Source: Malachius bipustulatus
Lineage: Eukaryota; Arthropoda; Insecta; Coleoptera; Melyridae
Reading direction: 5' to 3'
Assembly (NCBI GenBank): GCA_910589415.1
Contig: OU342632.1
Coordinates: 14,263,507 to 14,327,506, forward strand
Length of the DNA stretch: 64,000 nt
Numbering within the stretch: the stretch's first letter is position 1; each line of letters opens with the position of its first letter. The position numbers and the translations under genes are program-made. The notes beneath the pieces are model-generated. The model was not told the origin of the DNA, did no database searches, and saw only the letters and a list, made by a program, of their open reading frames with translations. Below, one piece after another: positions 57,974 to 64,000 of the stretch.

Positions 57974-59839
57974 ATTAAAAACTCCTGCTCAACAACACAA
58001 AAAAATGAAATCAGATTTAAAATAACTAATTCTCTACACAACCACCAAAACCGAATGAACAATAAAAGCATTAAAATAAATAAACATAAACAAGACTTAG
58101 TTATCAAAGCAAAAAAAACAAAACACTTTCTAAAAACCAATCCACAAATTATAGTAGCAAGATCTGACAAAACTAACGAAACATTAATATTGAATAAAGA
58201 CACATATGAAGAAAAAATGAATACCTTACTCAACGATGAAAACACATACACTAAAATTAAAAACGACCCTACAAACATCATACAAAATAAAAACAATTCG
58301 TTAATAAAAACACTGAAAAATGACAACCACATTGATGACCTCACAGCCAAAAACCTAACAATTCACAACTCACAATCTCCAAAAATATATGCCCTAATCA
58401 AAACACACAAACAAGGCATGCCACCTCGCCCAATAGTATCAAACAATCAAAGTCCACTTTATAAACTATCCAAATACTTATCCAACATCATACAAAACAT
58501 AACATGTAAAAATAACTATTATGTAAAAAATTCCTTTGAATTTAAAAAATTCATTGACTCCATTAACATACCACAAAATCACATATTAATTTCACTTGAC
58601 GTAAAATCATTATACACTAACATACCCCTTGACTTAGCAATACAAATAATTGAAGAAAAATGGACACTAATCGAAACTCACACCAACATACCTAAGAAAC
58701 AATTCACAGACTTACTAACACTAACTTTAACATCAGGATACTTCCAATACAAAGACCAATTTTATAAACAAATAGAAGGAGTAGCAATGGGAAGTCCCAT
58801 ATCAAGTGTCATCGCCCAAATAGTCATGGAACACTTAGAAGATAAAATAATAGCAAAACTAAAAAATAAAATAGGTTTCTATAAAAGATACGTAGACGAC
58901 TGCATACTAACAATTTTACCAAAAAACAAAGAATTAATAATAGACACCTTCAACTCTTTCCACCCTAAACTCCAATTCACAATAGAACTAGAAAAAGACA
59001 ATCAAATCAATTTTCTAGACATGACATTAATAAGACAACAAAACAAAATACTAACCAAATGGTACACCAAAGAAACATAATCAGGTAGATATCTAAATTT
59101 CCAGTCAGAACACCACATAACACAAAAAAAATCCGTCATCATTGCACTAATAGACAGAGCAATAAAATTAACAAGTCCAATATACAGACCAGACATCATC
59201 AACAAAGCAAAAACAATACTTATAAACAATAACTACCCATCACATCTAATAAACAAACTAACCAAGAAAAGAATTCACAGCTACTATAATAAACAAACTA
59301 ACACCACACACAACACAAACAATAACACACAACTATCCCAAAAAAGCTACATATCTATGCCATACATACCTCAATTATCAGAAAAAATAGAAAAAATATT
59401 CAAAGAAACAAATATCAAAATTGCCCATAAAAGCTTAAACCAAATCCAAAACTTACACACAAAATTAAAAAGCAATATTCCTTTACAAAAAAAGACCCAT
59501 ATAGTATACAAAATCCCATGTAACAACTGTGAAGGAAAATACATAGGACAAACACTACAACACCTACAACAAAGAATTAACGGTCACAAATACTCAAAAA
59601 ATGCAATCACCGCACTAAATAGACACAAATATGACACAGGACACGAATTTAAATACGACAACACAGAAATCATAGACACAGAACGCAACACATACAAAAG
59701 AACTATCCTTGAAATGATCCACATACAGAATGAAAAAAATAGTATTAATGATAGAACAGAAATCAAAAACCTTTCCCAAATATATCAAACCATAATATCA
59801 AAACAACCCTCTTCCAGACACACACAAATACAACAATAA
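57974..59839 (+). pseudogene. Penelope-like RT with GIY-YIG endonuclease, right copy (nonsense)
   Basis: A mirror image of the left copy, lacking its first 80 or so residues. The frame is open from the junction to a TAA at 59078-59080, created by one C-to-A change (59079) relative to the left copy (Ser codon TCA). This cuts the protein after the RT motifs (KWYTKET) and before the GIY-YIG domain, which is intact further on and ends at 59839. With the stop, the copy could make only an RT fragment. Confidence 0.9.
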
Positions 59840-60156
59840 ATATTATTTATTAAAAATAAATAAAAATAATAATAAAAAACAATAAAAGTTAACCTGAAGT
59901 TTACTCCCAACGATTCATAAAATAGCATCACTTCCCAAACAATATCATTCACATAGTTATTTTAAACAATATACACATACAAACACCAACTCAAAAAAAA
60001 AAAAAAAAAAAACCATAATAGTAAAAGAACAATTATCTAAATAAACATTGTTTCAAACGATATGCCATTTTTAGATTTTGACTTGTAAATGTCATACTTT
60101 TATATTTTCATTTTACTAAAATAATTTTTATTGTATCTATTTTATTAATTAAATAT

Positions 60157-60188
60157 GTGATCAAGGGATTAATCAATCCCGAAACGTC
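60157..60188 (+). ncRNA. Hammerhead-ribozyme-like core, right copy
   Basis: Identical to the core in the left copy: GTGATCA (60157-60163), stem II GGGATT/AATCCC (60165-60180), GAAAC and GTC (60181-60188). It lies about 75 bp inside the right end of the composite. Confidence 0.45.
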
Positions 60189-60262
60189 AACTATTTATTA
60201 ATAATTACAAAAGTAAGCCTGAGAGAACCTAAAAACCAATACAAGAATAATAATATAATTCA

Positions 60263-60274
60263 GCTATAAGTACT
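60263..60274. repeat. 12-bp direct repeat flanking Penelope pair, right
   Basis: GCTATAAGTACT, the partner of 55393-55404; the sequences beyond the two repeats differ from each other, as expected for a target duplication. Confidence 0.6.
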
Positions 60275-62279
60275 CATACTATTCTGAAGATTGCTACTGT
60301 TTGGGCTCTCAGAAACGACCTTCTAAGAGTCATGCGCGTTTCGCACCGTTGACAGTTGCAAAACAGTGACAAGAAAGAGTACTACACCAGTACTTAGGTA
60401 CTATAGGTATAAAAGCTTCTTAACCAGTCAAAACTAGGAGTGAATACGCCAAATTTTGTATTGTAGGTTACGTGGTAATTTCGTCCAGATTGAACTTTTC
60501 ACACCTCACAGAAAAGTTTAACACTTCTGTAACTCACAAACAAAAGCAGATCGATGTATATATCTGCGCAACATCCACTAAAAAAGTAATTTATTTGTAT
60601 TTATAATCAATAATTCTTCATAGTACCTAGACCTACCTATCTAGGTAGATATTAAAAATTTGAAATTATTTAACCGAAGTTATAGGTATACCGGAAGTAA
60701 TTTCTGGGGGATTAGTCACTTTTGAAGTTTTAGAGAATATTTCTCTCATAGATAGATAAAGTATTTTTGGTTTTATGGAAACATTTTTGTGGTCATTATT
60801 ATGTAGGTAGGTATAGATAGGTAGCGGCCATCCGCACTCAGGCATACCTTACCATGTACACTACCCTAGGGTCTCTTGGAGTGTCATGGTACTAGTGAAA
60901 GTGTGGAAATTGGTAACAAGGGGGATATTTGCTATATGTATATTTGCCCATCAGTATTTGACGATTTTTGGAAATTTTTCCTTGCCCTTCTCGAATGGCC
61001 CGTTAGTTTGAGACCGGCCTGAATATACGGACCGGTGATACAAAGGAAATCGTTCTCATGTGCAAGTTTTACCCTCCCGGCACTCCTATTCGTTCCATAG
61101 TACCTACCCTTGGAATTTAAAGGTCGTTACACCAAAAAATAAACAATACAAAAAAATTAGGAAACTACCAGAAAAATTAAAGGTAATTGAGCTCATTTAT
61201 ATAATTACTTTTTTTTTAATATTTAGAATATTTTTCACCACAGACAAATATGTAGGCACCTGTACCGTATCTTATCTATCGTTTCAACGCCAGGTTCCTG
61301 CGAAATCTTCAGGAAGTCATTTGCAATTTTTTAATCCATAAATTTTAATTAAAACCTCTGACAGCCAAATAAAACTTTTTAGAATTAATACGTGAGCTTA
61401 ATAAGAGTTGTTGATGAATTTTAATGGTACCCACCCTCCAAAAACACCTTGGTTATTGTAAGTGGGTATAGGTACATACGGTTTTTAAACTTCATAATCA
61501 GTTAGACTGGAATTATCTTCGTGGTATGATTGAATGAGATTTTCGCCCTTTTATTATTTTTCAAAATTCCATGGAAGCGTTTATTAAAACGGATCTCTTC
61601 AGAGTTACCACAACCCAAAACTATCTTGACTCCTTTCGCATGGTGAAAATTACTATTTTTGTTGAATCATTATAATTATGAATCCTGTATCTTAAATGAA
61701 TTATATACTTTTACAATTAAAAATTTAACACTTTTTATGTTAATTGATACGCCAATTCATCAGTTTTATCTACAACACAGAGTTTAATCATTAACAGAAA
61801 AAATTGTTTGAAACATAATATTAAATCGTTAGCGTTTGAGAATTCAAAATAATAGAGGTTCCCTTCTTATTGAAGCATGTATTATTATTTCACCCTGTAT
61901 ATTTAATGTAAGGATTCTATCAAATTTCCAGTTATCACCGGCGCCACTACACCAAACGATCTATAGAAACTTCTCAAACTATGTGTGTTCAAACTGTCAT
62001 CAATGTACAGATGTATAAAATGCGTGTGTTTATAATTAAGTTGCATATGGATACTGTAGTAGGTTGGGGGGGTTGGGGGTCACTTCTTTCACTCGTAAGG
62101 TATATTAATCTAATCAATAGAATTATGTAGTCTAATTTTTTTAGGAAAAATAATAAAAAAATAAAAATTCGTTAAAAATAATGCACCTTGTTGATAAACA
62201 AAAAAAAGATAAATAAATACCTTATTGATAATGCACCAACTGCACCAATCTCGGCCGGTTAGTCAGTTTATAATAGAGT
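60275..62279. other. No gene seen
   Basis: Two kilobases of AT-rich DNA. Short frames of 60-93 codons (for example 61060-61341) are unrecognised. A CACCCTGTATATTTAA word at 61890 is a lone MITE-end-like sequence. Confidence 0.4.
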
Positions 62280-62810
62280 CATTGATTACAATGAGAAACA
62301 AGTGAACAGCTCCGCCGACTCGTCACGAATCGCACACGGGCCGTCGTCGAGGTCCCGTCCAAGGTCTGGGCCTTCGTAAGAGCGCAGATATTACGTGAGA
62401 AAATCGCGCTCCGGGCCGCCCTACCGACCGAACTCACTCGCTTTACTGAGTGAACTAAACTAACTGAAACTGAAGGCAGGAGAGCTGAGCGCACTGCTCG
62501 CTCGGAGAATCCCTCGTAGTCGGCTGTGGTGGCTGCTTGCCGTTGCCGTATCGCATCGCTATATCCGCCGGCAGTGCCGCTATCGCATCGCAGTAGCGGT
62601 GGAGCGGGTCCCGTCCCGTACTCGAACACAGCAGGCCATGACGACAGACGGGCAGACGGCCGATACGACGGACGGGATTAGTCAGAGGGATTGGGACGGT
62701 TACTCCGCACTCGGATGTGGAAGAGGTGAAATTGGATGGGCGGATGAATCATCCATCCCATCGATGCTCTACTCCTTTGTATTCATCCTAGCGGTTCGAG
62801 TATTATAATG
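62280..62810. promoter_or_regulatory. GC-rich island with clustered initiator-like TCAGT words
   Basis: The largest GC island here. On the minus strand TTCAGTTTCAGTTAG and CTCAGTAAAG (about 62440-62475) give several arthropod initiator-like TCAGT sites, followed by GTGAGT, a possible donor. It faces the NOL4-like exon 14 kb away on the same strand. The 116-codon minus and 69-codon plus frames overlap and are unrecognised. Confidence 0.3.
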
Positions 62811-63734
62811 CGAGGTCCGAGGTCAACAGTAAGGTCGACCGAATTGTGATATGTGTTAACTGATCAATCAGGAATAAGTAAAAGGTTTCTTGTCAATATT
62901 CTGATCACACCACGATTGCCGTTGTAGAACAGGGTCTGATGAAAAACTTGACCCTACTTGTTTTGTTTTTCTTAATTCGGTTTTAAATAAAATACAGGTT
63001 TAAATCTTTGAAGTAAGTATGGACGATATTATGGGGGACACGAGAATTTTCAGTCGATCATAAATAGAAAAATAATAATTAGTTAGACTAGTACCTAAAA
63101 TTCAACGATAAATAAAAAAATATATAAAATTTGGCGTAACAAATTAAATGTTTAAATTTTCTGCTCTCACCTTCTATAGATATTTTTAACTCTTTTCAAA
63201 AAGTTTGTAGTCGTGGTTCAAATAATCTCGGGCTGTAAAAGTCCTATGATAGAGGCAAAATCCACACCGTGTCCCACCAGGTATAGGTACACAGAGAAAA
63301 AGATATGCTTAAAAATTTTGCTTAAAAAAATCATTATCAACGTAGGTACATTACATTTTAATGTAAGAAATGTTGAAATTGAACAATTTTTATAATAATA
63401 CAAATTCGCCAGTGGTAAAATCTCTTGCGCAGGACAATAACGGAGTCCAAGATTGCAGTTCCATTCTGAAACACTGCTTTTTATATTCATTTTTGTGATG
63501 GATAATTTTTGGATAATGGCCATGTTACTGTAAATGACTGGATCAGGTAGGCAGAAGATGGGTTTTCCCCAATCTAAGTATGAGGGTGGGTATATGTGCC
63601 CATCCTCGGTATACATAATAGGAAAGTCTTGAATAATTATTCGAACTATAGTCTACATAATAAATATGAACTTTTTATAATTTATAGAATAAAATTTAGA
63701 ATAATAGTAGGTACTTATTATGTATTATAGGTAT
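62811..63734. other. No gene seen
   Basis: AT-rich; a 132-codon minus-strand frame at 63218-63616 lacks a recognisable domain and is probably chance. Confidence 0.35.
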
Positions 63735-63775
63735 GTACAGTCGTGTTCAAATAAAACTAACACAGTTTAATTTTT
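63735..63775 (+). mobile_element. Tc1/mariner-like terminal sequence, element cut by window end
   Basis: TACAGTCGTGTTCAAATAAA followed by ACTAACACAG has the look of a Tc1-like terminal inverted repeat, including a leading TA. The partner end would lie beyond the window, so the element cannot be confirmed. Confidence 0.3.
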
Positions 63776-64000
63776 CTAGTGTAAATGGGGCTTATAAATT
63801 GAACTATATTTCCATGGTTTCCATGCTCTCAACAAAGATGGCAGTCTATTTTATTTGTCAAAAAAAAAACTTCAGAAATTAAAAATTACATTTCTCATTT
63901 TTAAGTTTATTCTTTATGATTACTATTAAATTACATCTTTCTACTACAATAAATCATGATAAATTTCCTTTTGTCAAGTATCCCAAAAATATTTAATGAC

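Larger units (their letters stand above)
55405..60262. mobile_element. Head-to-head pair of Penelope-like elements
   Basis: Two copies of the same Penelope-like retroelement lie in opposite orientation with their 5' ends joined near 57974. Left arm 55446-57735 and right arm 57974-60262 are inverse copies (2290 and 2289 bp). I found only a 1-base difference in a T/A homopolymer (21 versus 20) and one substitution (56630 versus 59079). The 238-bp centre is 5' sequence present only in the left copy. Both copies are 5'-truncated, the right one more so. A 12-bp direct repeat flanks the pair. Inverted, partly truncated copies are typical of Penelope-like insertions. About 41 bp at the far left (55405-55445) has no counterpart on the right. 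Confidence 0.9.

Noticed and set aside
57359..58350. Membrane-like hydrophobic protein at the palindrome centre (both strands)
   Set aside because: It is the antisense of the Penelope coding arms. Both strands give the same hydrophobic translation because the arms are inverse copies.
55405..60262. Palindrome as a pure sequencing fold-back artefact
   Set aside because: The outer flanks differ, a 12-bp direct repeat brackets the unit, the centre is asymmetric and the arms differ by a substitution. It is not fully excluded, so spanning reads remain the test.
62279..62629. 116-codon minus-strand gene
   Set aside because: GC-island composition effect with an overlapping plus-strand frame; no recognised domain.
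1..64000. Bacterial, endosymbiont or viral origin of the window
   Set aside because: There are no dense operons, coding density is tiny, and a splice donor and eukaryotic retroelements are present throughout.

Overview
This is an AT-rich eukaryotic nuclear window, almost certainly from an insect. Short runs such as GTAGGTACCTAC recur throughout, the one recognisable host gene fragment resembles an animal nucleolar protein 4 (NOL4) exon, and the mobile elements are of metazoan type. A hemipteran or lepidopteran host is plausible, but the sequence alone does not settle it. Most of the window is non-coding and can be read as intron or intergenic DNA filled with transposable elements of different ages.

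Host gene: one coding exon on the minus strand (47815-48324) carries the N-terminal conserved block of a NOL4-family protein. It ends at a textbook GT splice donor in phase 0, so the rest of the gene lies at lower coordinates and probably beyond the window; 1-47.8 kb would then be first-intron sequence. A possible 3' splice site lies upstream of the ATG at 48473. A dense cluster of ACGTC/GACGT motifs occupies 48.7-50.0 kb, just upstream.

Large mobile elements: (i) 37369-45579 is a complete LTR retrotransposon on the minus strand, with 1704-bp LTRs in which I found no difference, a 4-bp ATAT target duplication, a PBS-like site and a polypurine tract. Inside it only an integrase frame remains; gag, protease, RT and RNase H are absent and two tandem-repeat arrays are present. 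(ii) 55405-60262 is a pair of Penelope-like elements (RT plus GIY-YIG endonuclease) joined head-to-head into a palindrome with 2.29-kb arms, flanked by a 12-bp direct repeat, with hammerhead-ribozyme-like motifs near both outer ends. One copy has an open frame; the other has a nonsense codon.

Older protein remnants: a LINE RNase H tail (1520-2060, minus), a mariner-like transposase pseudogene (16928-17780, plus), a LINE RT scrap (31325-31420, minus) and a frameshifted Myb/SANT-like fragment (49129-49345, plus).

Non-coding repeats: many inverted-repeat (MITE-like) elements, most ending in ATACAGGG...CCCTGTAT, at 118-306, 4607-4671, 6950-7946, 11461-11800, 12204-12754, 50865-51494 and 52991-53735, plus others with different ends at 5303-6498, 10291-11040 and 22548-23190. 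An array built on TCCGGTCAGCTC lies at 31785-32275, and an unclassified GC-rich repeat occurs three times (34243, 34661, 46401).

About ten GC-rich islands of 150-500 bp (2.7, 8.6, 14.4, 15.9, 18.8, 20.7, 25.7, 28.2, 33.0, 46.0 and 62.5 kb) stand out from the AT-rich background. They carry no recognisable protein and are best regarded as candidate regulatory elements or non-coding exons. I found no rRNA gene, intact tRNA gene, CRISPR array or bacterial sequence.
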